Assembly: GCA_022072165.1 (NCBI GenBank)
Contig: JAJVIF010000003.1
Location: 310,001 to 374,000, forward strand
Direction: 5' to 3'
Length of the DNA stretch: 64,000 nt
Origin: a bacterium
Lineage (GTDB): Bacteria; JAJVIF01
Shown: one piece after another, positions 17,097 through 26,646 of the stretch
Layout of the letters: every line of letters begins with the position of its first letter
How positions within the stretch are numbered: the stretch's first letter is position 1
The notes under the pieces: generated by a model
Told to the model about the DNA's origin: nothing
What the model saw: only the letters and a program-made list of their open reading frames with translations
Database searches by the model: none
Translations under genes and position numbers: made by a program

Positions 17097-18392
17097 ATGA
17101 ACGTGTTGCTGAACAGGCGCCTGAGGGCGCTGGGCTGCTGTGCAGTGCTGCTCACAGGGGGCCATGTCCAGGCGCTGGCTTCGGAGCCTCAGATTCCCTG
17201 GACCCTGGAAGCGCTCCAGGCGACAGCGCTGGCACGAGATCCCTGGCTGCAGAGCGAAGGACTCCTGGCGGCACAGCAATCCGCAGCGGAGGCGCAGGGC
17301 CGTCGTCGTCCGGCCCCCTCGTGGTCGCTGGAGCTGGAGGATGTCCTCGGGTCCGGGGATTACACCGGCCTTAAGAGTGGCAGTCTGCGCTGGTCGTACT
17401 CCCAGGACCTCGAGCCAGGCGCGCGTCGGACTGCCCGGGTGCAGCTGGCACAGCAGGAGCGCCTGGTCGCGGAGCTGGAACTGGCGCGGTATCGCCACGA
17501 CCTGCGCATGGAGGTCACGGCGGCCTGGCAGGAGTGGCTGCTGGCGGGGTCGCGACGTGCGCTGGCGGAGCAGGAAGCTGGCTGGTATGGGCAAATGGCG
17601 GAGGTGGTGCGGCAGCGGGTCGATGCCGGAGTCGCGGCCGAGGTGGATTATCAGCGCGCCCGGATCGCCCTGGAGCAGAGTCAGCTCGCGATTGATCGGG
17701 CCATCGCACATCAGGCGCTCGCCCGGGCAGGGCTCGCGCAGTTTGCCGGTGTCGCCCCCGAGGAAATGGTGCTGGAAGCCGCCACGCTGCCGGAGCCGGA
17801 GCCGCTTGCTCCATTGGAAAGCTGGTTGAAGCTGATGGGCACCCATCCCGAATTGCGCTGGATGGATGCGCGATTGGGAGTGCTGGAAGCGACTGCGGTG
17901 CTACAACTGGCAGAGGGGCAGTCCGAGCAAAGCTGGAGCGTCGGGATCACCGCGCATCAGGACCCGTCGGATGTTTCCTTCACTGGCGAATGGTACTGGA
18001 CGTGGCCCCGGGGAAACCGGCAACGGGATGCGGCACAGGTGACACGTCTGGAGGCGGCCCGGCTTGTCCAGGAGCAGGCCTCGCTGGCGCTCGCACTGGA
18101 GCGATCCTTGCGTCAGCAGTACAGCAGGACCGCGAGTGCACGTCAGGCCATCACTGCGCTGGAATCGACGCTCCTCCCGCAGGCCCGGGAAGTCGCCCTC
18201 CTCATGCGGGAGGCGTATCAGGCCGGGAAGATCGGGCTGATCAGTGCGCTGGATGCCGAAGGGGAATGGTTTGCGTTATTGGAGGAGCGACTGGAGTTGC
18301 TGGAGGCCTGGCACGAGGCCCGTCTGGAGTTGCAGCGTACGAGTGGCCAGCCCAGGCTGCTGACATCGTCGATGACCGGGGAGGCGCTATGA
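17097..18392 (+). CDS. TolC-family outer-membrane efflux protein (CzcC-like)
   Basis: 431 residues with signal peptide (LGCCAVLLTGGHVQALASE) and long amphipathic coiled coils typical of the TolC trimer: an early WTLEALQATALARDPWL, then EGLLAAQQSAAEAQGRRRP, and a repeated second half. It would form the outer-membrane duct of the tripartite exporter with the two following genes. AGGAGG lies 7 nt before the ATG. The stop overlaps the next start (ATGA), so the three are translationally coupled. Confidence 0.88.
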   Translation: MNVLLNRRLRALGCCAVLLTGGHVQALASEPQIPWTLEALQATALARDPWLQSEGLLAAQQSAAEAQGRRRPAPSWSLELEDVLGSGDYTGLKSGSLRWSYSQDLEPGARRTARVQLAQQERLVAELELARYRHDLRMEVTAAWQEWLLAGSRRALAEQEAGWYGQMAEVVRQRVDAGVAAEVDYQRARIALEQSQLAIDRAIAHQALARAGLAQFAGVAPEEMVLEAATLPEPEPLAPLESWLKLMGTHPELRWMDARLGVLEATAVLQLAEGQSEQSWSVGITAHQDPSDVSFTGEWYWTWPRGNRQRDAAQVTRLEAARLVQEQASLALALERSLRQQYSRTASARQAITALESTLLPQAREVALLMREAYQAGKIGLISALDAEGEWFALLEERLELLEAWHEARLELQRTSGQPRLLTSSMTGEAL

Positions 18393-19660
18393 ACGTCCGA
18401 TACACCCTGTTGCTCTGCTGGTGCGGCGCGTTACTGCTGGGATGCCAGGGGGGAGCGAGAGCCTCCAAAACGGAAGCCGCCGACCCTCATGAAGCCCATG
18501 CAGCTCACGCGCATGATGACCGCGACCATGATGATCACGCGGGGCACGATCACGAAGGTGATGCCCACGATGACCATGCCCACGACGATCACGAAGGCCA
18601 CGACGACGTTCACCTGGATCTGGCGGCCCTGCGATCCCGGGGGGTGGAAGTCGGGGCGGCAGGTCCCGGACGGCTGCAGCAGGCGCTGGAGCTGACCGGT
18701 GAGGTGGTGCTGAACGCCGATGCCCTGGGGCATGTCATGCCCCGGATCACGGGGGAAGTGGTGGCAGTCCATGCCGGACTGGGAGATCAGGTCCGGCAGG
18801 GGCAGACGCTGGTGGTGCTGCGGAGCCGCGAGCTGGCCAGCGCGATGGCGTCGTGGCGGGCTGCGCGCAGTCGGGTCGCTATCGCACAGGTCCGGGCGGA
18901 CCGGGAGCAGCAACTATTCGAGCGGGGGATTAGTCCACAGATCGATGCGCTGAACGCTGCCCACGACCTGGAGACGACCCGCATCGATGCGGACCTCGCG
19001 CTGCAGCAGCTGATGGCCCTGGGGTTGAGCCGTCAGCGGGCGGAGCAGCTGCCGGATCGTCCGGGTGCTGGTGAGGATCAGCTGGCGATAGCCGCGCCGA
19101 TGCGGGGGGTCGTGCTGGAGCGTCATGTGTCGGTCGGTGAGATCGTGGACCCCGGCCGGGATCTCTTTCTGATAGCCGATCTGGAAAGCGTCTGGGTCCA
19201 GCTCGATGTGCCGGCGAGTGACCTGCGCAATGTGTCGCCGGGGCAGCGGGTGGATCTGCGGGATCAGAGCGGGCGTCAGGCCTCGGGAACGATCAGTGTC
19301 ATAAGCCCGATGACAGATGGAGCCTCGCGCAGCGCAATCGCCCGGGTCATTCTCCCCAATCCGGAGCGTCACTGGCAGCCCGGTCAATTTGTCACCGCCC
19401 AGGTCTCAGGCGAAGGCCAGGAGGTGGCGTTGTGGCTCCCGATGACCGCATTGCAGACCAACGGCAGTCAGGTCCAGGTGTATGTGACGGATAACGCCGG
19501 CGGAGTCGCGCCGCGGGAAGTCACCCTGGGTCGCAGGGATGCGCAGGGTGCGGAGGTGCTCTCCGGACTCACGGCTGGTGAACAGGTGGTGTTGCAGGGG
19601 GTGTACCTGGTCAAGGCAGAGCTCGGCAAAGCGGAGGCAGATCATGGCGATGCGCACTGA
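18389..19660 (+). CDS. Periplasmic adaptor (membrane-fusion) lipoprotein with His-rich segment, CzcB-like
   Basis: 423 residues. The lipobox LLLGC puts the acylated Cys near residue 19. Residues about 35-75 are an extreme His/Asp repeat (HDDRDHDDHAGHDHEGDAH and onward), likely a metal-binding tether. The barrel-sandwich/lipoyl half is GEVVAVHAGLGDQVRQGQTL, the hairpin follows, and the second lipoyl half is APMRGVVLERHVSVGEIVDPG. This is the HlyD/CzcB family, which links the RND pump to the outer-membrane duct and hands over metal. Confidence 0.92.
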   Translation: MNVRYTLLLCWCGALLLGCQGGARASKTEAADPHEAHAAHAHDDRDHDDHAGHDHEGDAHDDHAHDDHEGHDDVHLDLAALRSRGVEVGAAGPGRLQQALELTGEVVLNADALGHVMPRITGEVVAVHAGLGDQVRQGQTLVVLRSRELASAMASWRAARSRVAIAQVRADREQQLFERGISPQIDALNAAHDLETTRIDADLALQQLMALGLSRQRAEQLPDRPGAGEDQLAIAAPMRGVVLERHVSVGEIVDPGRDLFLIADLESVWVQLDVPASDLRNVSPGQRVDLRDQSGRQASGTISVISPMTDGASRSAIARVILPNPERHWQPGQFVTAQVSGEGQEVALWLPMTALQTNGSQVQVYVTDNAGGVAPREVTLGRRDAQGAEVLSGLTAGEQVVLQGVYLVKAELGKAEADHGDAH

Positions 19661-19695
19661 TGCCGGTTCCCACGCCCTGAGGGGAGGCGCTGCCG

Positions 19696-22600
19696 ATGCT
19701 TGAGCGCCTGCTCCGATTCGCCGTCGACCACCGGGTCCTGGTCGTCCTGCTGGCGCTGCTGGCAGGAGCCTTTGGTGTCCAGGCGCTACTGGAGCTCCCG
19801 ATCGATGCGGTGCCGGACATCACCAATAACCAGGTCCAGATCAACATCGAAGCGCCATCGTTGTCACCGGAGGAGGTGGAGCGACGGGTCACGTTGCCTC
19901 TGGAGGTCGCTCTGGCCGGCACACCAGGGCTTGATTACACCCGCTCCCTCACCCGCAACGGCTTCGCGCAGATTACGGCGGTCTTTCATGACCGGGTGGA
20001 TATCTATCTCGCGCGGCAGCTCATCGCGGAACGGCTGCGGGAAGCGTCCGACTCGATCCCGTCGGGGGTGGAGCCCCAGCTCGGACCAATCGCGACAGGG
20101 CTGGGAGAGGTGTACATGTACGCCGTCGACTTCGCCCCTTTCGGCAGTAGCCGGACACGGGGTGATGTCCCGGGCTGGCAGCCCGATGGGCGGTATCTGA
20201 CCCCGGAGGGGCAGTGGCTATCGACAGCTGAGGAGCGACTGACCTATCTGCGAACCGTGCAGGACTGGATCATCGCGCCACGTCTGAGTCGCGTGCCCCA
20301 GGTGGCGGCGGTGGACGCCATCGGCGGATTCGAGCGTCGCTTTGTGGTGCAGCCGGACACCCGGGAGCTCCTGGCCTATGGCCTGACCACGACCGATTTG
20401 GTCGAAGCGCTGGAAGCGAACAATCTCAACAGCGGTGCCGGGACGCTGGAGTCAGGGGGCGAAGCCTGGGTGGTCCGGGGTGAGGGACGTCTCCAAACGG
20501 TGGGGGACCTCGCGGACATCGTGGTCGGGACACGACAGGGGACTCCCATCCGGTTGCGTCAGGTGGCAACGATCACAGAAGGAACGGCGTATCGCACGGG
20601 GTCCGGATCGCACAACGGCGAGGAGTCAGTGATCGGGACCGCCATCATGCTGCTGGGGGCGAACAGCCGGACCGTAGCGGCGGGGGTCGATGCCGCCATG
20701 ACGGAGATTCGTCCGAGTCTCCCGCCGGACATTGAAGTGACGACTCTCCTGAATCGGATGAAGCTGGTGGATGCCACGATCCACACGGTGGAGAAGAATC
20801 TCACCGAAGGGGCCTTGCTGGTCATCGTGGTGCTGTTCCTGCTGCTGGGGAACATCCGGGCAGCGCTGATCGCGGCCCTCGCGATCCCGCTGTCGATGCT
20901 GTATGCCGCCATCGGGATGCGGCAGCTGGGGATCAGCGGCAATCTGATGAGCCTCGGGGCGCTCGACTTCGGGCTGATTGTGGATGGCGCGGTCATCATT
21001 GTCGAGAACTGCCTGCGGGTACTGGGGGAGCGTCAGAAAGCCCTGGGGCGACTGCTGACACAGGAAGAGCGACTGCAGGCGGTGTTTGAGGCGAGTCGGC
21101 AGGTACGGTCGGCGACCGCATTTGGTGAGGCGATCATCATCACGGTGTACATCCCGATCCTGATGCTGACCGGTGTCGAAGGCAAAATGTTTCAGCCGAT
21201 GGCGGCGACCGTCATCTGCGCACTCATCGGGGCGTTCATCCTGTCACTGACGCTGGTCCCGGCTCTGGTCGCGCTCTGGGTGACCGGCCCTGTATCGGCA
21301 CATGAGCATGTCCTGATCGGCCCCCTGCAGCGGCTTTATCGTCCGACGCTGAAGCTGGCACTCCGCTGGCGCTGGGCAGTAGTGGGGAGTGCTATGGCAC
21401 TGGTCCTGGGGACTGGACTGGTCTGGCAGGGACTCGGGCGAGAGTTCATCCCGACCCTGGATGAGCAGGATGTCGCCATCCATGCCCTGCGGATTCCGAG
21501 TACGGGGCTGGTGCAGTCGACCGCGATGCAGCTGGAAGTGGAAGAGAGACTGCTTGCGATGCCGGAAGTGATGCATGTCTTCTCCAAGACCGGGACCGCA
21601 GAGGTCGCATCGGACCCCATGCCCCCCAGTGTGTCGGACACGGTCGTGATCCTGCATCCGCGTCGCGACTGGCCAGCGGGGAGCGGAGACAAGCGTGCCC
21701 TGCTGGACCGGATGACCAGCGCGTTGCAGGCGATCCCGGGGCACAACTACGAGTTCACGCAGCCGATCGAGATGCGGTTCAACGAGCTCATCGCCGGTGT
21801 ACGAAGCGATGTCGCGCTGAAACTATACGGCGATGACTTCGGGCAACTGGAAGCCAAAGCGGCGGAGCTGACCGCTGTGCTGGAGCGGATTCCGGGAGCG
21901 GCGGATGTCCGGGCGGATCAGGTCAGCGGCCTGCCGGTCCTGACACTGACCACCGACCGGGCTGCGCTGGCGCGCTATGGCCTCCATGTCGCAGATGTTC
22001 ATCAGGTGCTGCAGGTCGCGGTGGCGGGGACCGAAGCCGGGGACATCTACGACGGCGACAGGCGGATTCCGATTCTTGTCAGGGCACCGGAGGCGATGCG
22101 GACGGACCTGGATGCTCTCCATGCCCTGCCGGTCCCGCTGCATGACAGTGAGGGAGGGGGGATGGTGGGTCATGTGCCGCTGGGGATGGTGGCGCAACTG
22201 TCGCTGAGTGAGGGGGTGAATCAGGTGACCCGGGAAAATGGACGTCGCCGCCTCGTGGTGCAGACCAATGTCCGGGGACGGGACCTGGGGAGCTTTGTCG
22301 AGGAAGCCCAGTCGCGGGTCCGGGAGGAAGTGGAGCTGCCGACCGGGATGTGGATCGAGTGGGGCGGGCAATACGAGAATCTGGAAAGCGCCGGTGCTCG
22401 CCTGCGACTGGTGGTGCCGCTCTGCTTCGCGCTGATTCTGCTGCTGCTCTACACGACCCTGGGGACCTGGCGTCATGCCCTGCTGGTTTTTGTAGCAGTG
22501 CCGCTGGCGCTGACCGGCGGCATCGGTGCGCTGGTCGTTACCGGACAGTCCTTTTCGATCTCGGCGGCAGTCGGCTGCATCGCCCTGTCGGGGATTGCGG

Positions 22601-22905
22601 TTCTCAACGGGCTGGTGCTGGTGACGTTCATCAATCAGCTCCGGGCCGATGGCAGTCCCCTGGACGACGCGATTCTGGAAGGGTGTGCTGTCAGGCTTCG
22701 GCCAGTCCTGATGACAGCGCTGGTGGCGAGTCTCGGGTTCCTGCCGATGGCCCTGGCGCACGGCACCGGCGCGGAAGTGCAGCGTCCCATCGCGACCGTG
22801 GTCATCGGCGGGCTGATCAGCGCGACACTGCTGACGCTCGTGGTGCTGCCAGCGCTGTATCGCCTCACGGAGGGGTGGGCGGAAGGCAGGAGTCATCAGG
22901 CGTAG
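19696..22905 (+). CDS. czcA: Heavy-metal RND efflux pump (CzcA-like)
   Basis: 1069 residues, full-length RND transporter using the proton gradient to export metal from the periplasm. N-terminal ELPIDAVPDITNNQVQINIE is the HME hallmark. The TM4 proton relay reads DFGLIVDGAVIIVEN with Asp-Asp-Glu, as in divalent-cation (Zn/Co/Cd/Ni) pumps rather than the Cu/Ag type, which has a different TM4 motif. The C-terminal half repeats the topology. It follows the adaptor by 35 nt, with GGAGG upstream. Metal choice among divalent ions is not decided by sequence alone. Confidence 0.95.
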   Translation: MLERLLRFAVDHRVLVVLLALLAGAFGVQALLELPIDAVPDITNNQVQINIEAPSLSPEEVERRVTLPLEVALAGTPGLDYTRSLTRNGFAQITAVFHDRVDIYLARQLIAERLREASDSIPSGVEPQLGPIATGLGEVYMYAVDFAPFGSSRTRGDVPGWQPDGRYLTPEGQWLSTAEERLTYLRTVQDWIIAPRLSRVPQVAAVDAIGGFERRFVVQPDTRELLAYGLTTTDLVEALEANNLNSGAGTLESGGEAWVVRGEGRLQTVGDLADIVVGTRQGTPIRLRQVATITEGTAYRTGSGSHNGEESVIGTAIMLLGANSRTVAAGVDAAMTEIRPSLPPDIEVTTLLNRMKLVDATIHTVEKNLTEGALLVIVVLFLLLGNIRAALIAALAIPLSMLYAAIGMRQLGISGNLMSLGALDFGLIVDGAVIIVENCLRVLGERQKALGRLLTQEERLQAVFEASRQVRSATAFGEAIIITVYIPILMLTGVEGKMFQPMAATVICALIGAFILSLTLVPALVALWVTGPVSAHEHVLIGPLQRLYRPTLKLALRWRWAVVGSAMALVLGTGLVWQGLGREFIPTLDEQDVAIHALRIPSTGLVQSTAMQLEVEERLLAMPEVMHVFSKTGTAEVASDPMPPSVSDTVVILHPRRDWPAGSGDKRALLDRMTSALQAIPGHNYEFTQPIEMRFNELIAGVRSDVALKLYGDDFGQLEAKAAELTAVLERIPGAADVRADQVSGLPVLTLTTDRAALARYGLHVADVHQVLQVAVAGTEAGDIYDGDRRIPILVRAPEAMRTDLDALHALPVPLHDSEGGGMVGHVPLGMVAQLSLSEGVNQVTRENGRRRLVVQTNVRGRDLGSFVEEAQSRVREEVELPTGMWIEWGGQYENLESAGARLRLVVPLCFALILLLLYTTLGTWRHALLVFVAVPLALTGGIGALVVTGQSFSISAAVGCIALSGIAVLNGLVLVTFINQLRADGSPLDDAILEGCAVRLRPVLMTALVASLGFLPMALAHGTGAEVQRPIATVVIGGLISATLLTLVVLPALYRLTEGWAEGRSHQA

Positions 22906-22906
22906 C

Positions 22907-22912
22907 TATACT
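22907..22912 (+). promoter_or_regulatory. -10 box TATACT upstream of the aldolase
   Basis: TATACT begins 2 nt after the czcA stop and is 46 nt before ATG 22959. The aldolase therefore has its own promoter with a leader and a GGAAAGG-like ribosome site. Confidence 0.5.
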
Positions 22913-22958
22913 CGCCCCCGGCCCGGGATCGTGGTGTCGGGCACGGAAAGGATCGCGC

Positions 22959-23903
22959 ATGGAACCCCTGAGTCATCTGTTGCCGGAACGTGTCCGGGAG
23001 ATCCTGAGCTGGTATCCCGCAGACAATCCGGGGACCAAGACCAACCTGGTGCGCCTGCTGATGCAGGGGCGTCTGGCCGGGACCGGCCGACTGCTGATCC
23101 TGCCGGTCGACCAGGGGTGGGAACATGGCCCCGGACGGTCCTTTGGGATGAACCCGGCGGCGTATGACCCGCGTTACCACTTCCGGCTGGCGGTGGAGGC
23201 GGGGTTGTCGGCTTACGCTGCTCCGCTGGGCTTTCTGGAAGCTGCGGCGGATGCGCCGGGGGCCATTCCGCTGATTCTGAAGGCGAACAACCACGACATC
23301 CTCATGGAGGAAGCGAACCCGCTGTCGGCCCTGACCGCGACGGTGGATGATGCCCTGCGCCTGGGGTGTGTCGGCATCGGTTACACGATCTATCCGGGGA
23401 CCGCCGAGCGGGGAAGCAGCTATGAGCAGCTCCGGGAGGTGATCGCGGAGGCCAAAGCGGCGGGCCTGGTGGTGGTGGTCTGGTCGTATCCCCGGGGTGG
23501 CGATCTGAGCAAGAGTGACGAAACCGCCCTGGATGTGATCGCGTATGCGGCGCACATCGCGGCGGAGCTCGGGGGGCACATCATTAAGGTGAAGCTGCCA
23601 TCTGCGGCCCTCGGCGAGGCCGGGAGCCTGAAGGCGACCCGCCAGCTTTACGAATCCGAGGGGATTCCGCGGGAGCCGTTGAGTGCCCGGGTGGCGCATG
23701 TGGTGCAGGCGACTTTTGCCGGACGTCGGCTGGTGATTTTCTCCGGGGGCGCGAAGGCGACCGACGAGACGCTATATGAGGAAGCCCGGGCGATTGTCGA
23801 CGGGGGCGGGCACGGGTCGATCATGGGCCGGAACGCCTTCCAGCGTCCGCAGGCAGCGGCCCTGTCGCTACTGAGCCAGCTGCTCGATATCTATAAGGGA
23901 TAG
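22959..23903 (+). CDS. Class I fructose-bisphosphate aldolase, DhnA type
   Basis: 314 residues. LPVDQGWEHGPGRSF near residues 48-62 and FSGGAKATDE near 250 are the DhnA signatures; the Schiff-base Lys is in HIIKVKLP near residue 207, and GSIMGRNAFQRP closes the phosphate site. The enzyme splits fructose 1,6-bisphosphate to DHAP and glyceraldehyde 3-phosphate, or a related phospho-sugar. The open frame runs upstream into czcA but homology starts at MEPLSHLL. Confidence 0.92.
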   Translation: MEPLSHLLPERVREILSWYPADNPGTKTNLVRLLMQGRLAGTGRLLILPVDQGWEHGPGRSFGMNPAAYDPRYHFRLAVEAGLSAYAAPLGFLEAAADAPGAIPLILKANNHDILMEEANPLSALTATVDDALRLGCVGIGYTIYPGTAERGSSYEQLREVIAEAKAAGLVVVVWSYPRGGDLSKSDETALDVIAYAAHIAAELGGHIIKVKLPSAALGEAGSLKATRQLYESEGIPREPLSARVAHVVQATFAGRRLVIFSGGAKATDETLYEEARAIVDGGGHGSIMGRNAFQRPQAAALSLLSQLLDIYKG

Positions 23904-23916
23904 CAGCAAGAGGGGC

Positions 23917-23944
23917 CTGCCGCTGCCGGAAGCGTGTGCGGCAG
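23917..23944. terminator. Hairpin between convergent genes
   Basis: CTGCCGC 23917-23923 pairs with GCGGCAG 23938-23944. No U-tract on either side, so this is a weak terminator candidate between the aldolase and the convergent GH3 gene. Confidence 0.35.
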
Positions 23945-23964
23945 TCCAACAGGAATAGTGAGCG

Positions 23965-25185
23965 CTAGAAGAAGGGTTGCGGTTCCCGCGTCACCTGTGG
24001 AGTCGCCGCAGGTGTGACACTGGGGTCCAGGGGTGCCCAGTGCTCCTGCAGATGCGCTTTGAGGAGCAGAATGCGATTAAGTGAAGCCTCCAGGTCTGCC
24101 CGATCAAGCCAGCCCTCGCGGTAGTACTTCACCAGCGCTTTATGAATCGCCCGGAGAGTCGCGGGCTCCCGGGAGACCAGGAGCAGATCGATCCCGGCGC
24201 GTCGCATGGCGATAGCGCTGTCGACCGGATTTGGCAGCGCCTTCATCAGGAGGTCATCGCTCCAGATGACCGCCTCCTCCCCGACTCCGAGTTCCTGGCG
24301 GAGTGTCTGCTGCAGCAGCGGCCGCGAGAAGCCGGTGGGGGCATCGTTCCCCGTGAGGGCGGGCCAGCGCAGGTGCGCGATCATTATGCCGAGCGGGGCA
24401 GGTCCGGTCTGCAACAGCTGATGCCGGAAGAGGTCGCGATAGACGCTCCCCTCCAGTTGCAACCATTCGCGCTGGGATTGCTGGACCGTCGGGAGGGTGA
24501 GATGCGAATCGAAATCGGCGTAGCCATGCCCGGGGAAATGCTTGAGGACCGGGACCGCCCCGACATGCCAGGCGGCATCCACGAAAGCGCGCCCGCCCCG
24601 CAGGACCGCTGCAGGATCGCCGCCAAAGCTCCGCTCATGCTTCCCGATGGCGTCGTTGAGGGGCTCGGCATCGATGTCGATGACCGGCGCGAGGAGGACA
24701 TCGACCCCCACGGCATGGGTTCCCTGAATCATCGTGACGAGGGCGGACTCCATCGCGGCATCGGGCAGAAGGCTGAGCTGTAGTGCGGACGGGGCGACCA
24801 CGACCCCTTCAGTTATCGCCGCTACTTTCCCGCCTTCCTGATCAGCGCAGAGGAGCGGCGGAACCGGGGTGGCGGGGGTGGTCCGCAGAAAGCGGGCCAG
24901 GGCCAGGACCTGGTCCCGGCTACGGACCGGTTTCGTGGTGAGGAGGACCCCGCCGATGGGGACAGGCGGCAGGTCGCCGCTTCCCTCGAGGATGGGGGTC
25001 AGGTCCTCGGGGCGATTGGTGGAGCCCCAGATGAGGAGCTGTCCGACCTGCTCCTCTAAGGTCCATTGCGAGAAGTCCGGCAGCTGGGCTGCGGCATCCG
25101 CCCGTTGCTCTCCGGAACCGGCGAGCAACAACAGGCACCAGATGAGGCTGAGCAGCCAGGCGCGGGATTCGGTGGCGCAGCGCAT
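23965..25185 (-). CDS. Exported family GH3 beta-N-acetylhexosaminidase-like glycosidase
   Basis: 406 residues with a signal peptide (WLLSLIWCLLLLAGSGEQ). GH3 landmarks in order: CADQEGGKV at about 113-121, a KHERSFGGDP loop at about 182-191, KHFPGHG at 215-221 with DSH a few residues on (the His-Asp acid/base pair of NagZ-type enzymes), and IWSDDLL with the nucleophile Asp near 310. NagZ is normally cytoplasmic; a signal peptide here suggests an exported form acting on peptidoglycan or chitin fragments. Its ATG overlaps the stop of the VOC gene (TGATG), so the pair is coupled. Confidence 0.88.
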   Translation of the reverse strand: MRCATESRAWLLSLIWCLLLLAGSGEQRADAAAQLPDFSQWTLEEQVGQLLIWGSTNRPEDLTPILEGSGDLPPVPIGGVLLTTKPVRSRDQVLALARFLRTTPATPVPPLLCADQEGGKVAAITEGVVVAPSALQLSLLPDAAMESALVTMIQGTHAVGVDVLLAPVIDIDAEPLNDAIGKHERSFGGDPAAVLRGGRAFVDAAWHVGAVPVLKHFPGHGYADFDSHLTLPTVQQSQREWLQLEGSVYRDLFRHQLLQTGPAPLGIMIAHLRWPALTGNDAPTGFSRPLLQQTLRQELGVGEEAVIWSDDLLMKALPNPVDSAIAMRRAGIDLLLVSREPATLRAIHKALVKYYREGWLDRADLEASLNRILLLKAHLQEHWAPLDPSVTPAATPQVTREPQPFF

Positions 25186-25571
25186 CAGGACGCCGCCTCA
25201 GCCGGAGGCTGCATGAGCTTCAGCAGATTGCCATCGGGGTCCTGCAAAGTCGCCAGACTCCCCCAGGGCTCGTGGGCGAGGGGTCCCAGAAATGTGACAC
25301 CGGCAGCACTTAGAGTGGCGACAGTGGTGGCGATGTCTTCGGTCCGGAGCGTCAGAACCGCCCCGCAGTGGGGTCCGTGGGCATCATGAGGAATCGGCGG
25401 CACCGGATCGCCGCCGGTGTAGTGGAGTCCCAGTCGTACACCCCCGCAGTCGAAGGCGGACCACCAGTCGGTCGCTTCCAGAGGGGTGAGACCCAGCAGA
25501 TCGCGATAGAAGGCGGTCGCCCGGGCCATGTCGCTGACATTGAGGTAGATGTCCTGGACGCCTGTGATCAT
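25185..25571 (-). CDS. VOC/glyoxalase-family protein
   Basis: 128 residues with the beta-alpha-beta-beta-beta VOC fold twice: VQDIYLNVSDMARATAFYRD and then LRTEDIATTVATLSAAGV. The C-terminal LQDPDGNLLKLMQP matches the 'DPDGN.iel.q' signature. It may be a lyase, isomerase or dioxygenase-like enzyme, or a binding protein; the type is not evident. I start at ATG 25571, not GTG 25577, because the TACAAT box is 7 nt from the ATG. Divergent from the tryptophan dioxygenase gene. Confidence 0.82.
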   Translation of the reverse strand: MITGVQDIYLNVSDMARATAFYRDLLGLTPLEATDWWSAFDCGGVRLGLHYTGGDPVPPIPHDAHGPHCGAVLTLRTEDIATTVATLSAAGVTFLGPLAHEPWGSLATLQDPDGNLLKLMQPPAEAAS

Positions 25572-25578
25572 GCTCACG

Positions 25579-25584
25579 ATTGTA
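25579..25584 (-). promoter_or_regulatory. -10 box TACAAT of a leaderless-type promoter
   Basis: TACAAT on the minus strand, 7 nt before ATG 25571. It is 1 nt from the alternative GTG, which therefore cannot be the start of a transcript from this box. Confidence 0.6.
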
Positions 25585-25608
25585 GGGGACGGCCCGAGAG
25601 GTCGGGGC

Positions 25609-25614
25609 TACACT
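25609..25614 (+). promoter_or_regulatory. -10 box TACACT of a leaderless-type promoter
   Basis: TACACT, 6 nt before the ATG of the tryptophan dioxygenase gene. Confidence 0.6.
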
Positions 25615-25620
25615 GACCGC

Positions 25621-26502
25621 ATGACAGACGCCCCCCTCCCCGGCGGTACGGAATATCACCGCCTGACGCTGCAGTCGCTGAACTACGAAAGTTATCTCAA
25701 GGTGCCGGAGTTGCTGTCGCTCCAGCAGCGACTGTCCGATCCGCCGCACCACGACGAGATGTTCTTTATCGTCATTCATCAGGCGTTCGAGCTCTGGTTT
25801 CGCCTGTTACTGCACGAGACCGATCATCTGGTGAGCTTTCTTGATGCCGGGTCGATGTCCCGTGCGCTGAAAGTCCTCAAGCGGCAGATTGCGATCATGG
25901 ACCTCCTGGTAGATCAGATTGAGCTCCTCGCCACGCTGACCCCGGTGGAGTTCGGAGGCTTCCGGGACAAACTGAAGCCAGCCTCGGGTTTTCAGTCAGT
26001 GCAGTACCGGGAAATGGAGTTCGCCTACGGCAACAAGGACCCCTTCTTTCTGCAGTTCTTTGCCGGACGAACCCGGGAGCTGACCCAGCTGGAAGCACGT
26101 CTGGCGAGTCCCAGCGTGTATCACCACTACTGGCGGGCATTGCAGCAGGCGGGGTATCCCGTACCGGAAGAGATGCTGGAGAAGACCGGACCGGGACTGG
26201 GGCATGCGGCCCCCCGGGTACCGGCTTCGGAGGCAGGTGTGGCGTTCCTCAAGGAGCTGTACGAGCATCCGGGGACCGAGTTCCACTGGGTGCTGTTAAG
26301 TGAGGCGTTGCTCGACTTCGACATGCTGGTCGCCCAGTGGCGTCGGACCCACCAGCTGATGGTGGACCGGACTATCGGCGGCAAGACTGGCACCGGGGGG
26401 TCGAGTGGCGCGGAGTTTCTCAAGAGCCGGATGGATGTCCGGTTCTTCCCGGAGCTCTGGAGTGTCCGGGGGGTCATCAGCGAGGCCGACGGGAGCTACT
26501 AA
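25621..26502 (+). CDS. kynA: Tryptophan 2,3-dioxygenase
   Basis: A 293-residue haem enzyme that opens the indole ring of tryptophan to N-formylkynurenine. HDEMFFIVIHQAFELWF at about 40-56 is the family signature, FRDKLKPASGFQSVQYREME follows, and WRRTHQLMV (haem-ligand His) leads into RTIGGKTGTGGSSGAEFLK near 255-280. No signal peptide. It heads the catabolic region; the formamidase for the next step is at 35.1 kb. Confidence 0.96.
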   Translation: MTDAPLPGGTEYHRLTLQSLNYESYLKVPELLSLQQRLSDPPHHDEMFFIVIHQAFELWFRLLLHETDHLVSFLDAGSMSRALKVLKRQIAIMDLLVDQIELLATLTPVEFGGFRDKLKPASGFQSVQYREMEFAYGNKDPFFLQFFAGRTRELTQLEARLASPSVYHHYWRALQQAGYPVPEEMLEKTGPGLGHAAPRVPASEAGVAFLKELYEHPGTEFHWVLLSEALLDFDMLVAQWRRTHQLMVDRTIGGKTGTGGSSGAEFLKSRMDVRFFPELWSVRGVISEADGSY

Positions 26503-26630
26503 GCGCGTTTGCGTTTGCGTGCCGAAGCCTTTTGAACTCGCAATCCTCCAGCCGCTGTTATATCTGTCGGTGCCCTGCGTAAATCTCCACGATGGTGGGC
26601 CTCCCGCCGGGCAGGATCCTGGCCCTCCCC

Positions 26631-26636
26631 TACAAT
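26631..26636 (+). promoter_or_regulatory. -10 box TACAAT of a leaderless-type promoter
   Basis: TACAAT, 10 nt before ATG 26647. Confidence 0.5.
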
Positions 26637-26646
26637 CAGCAGCGCC

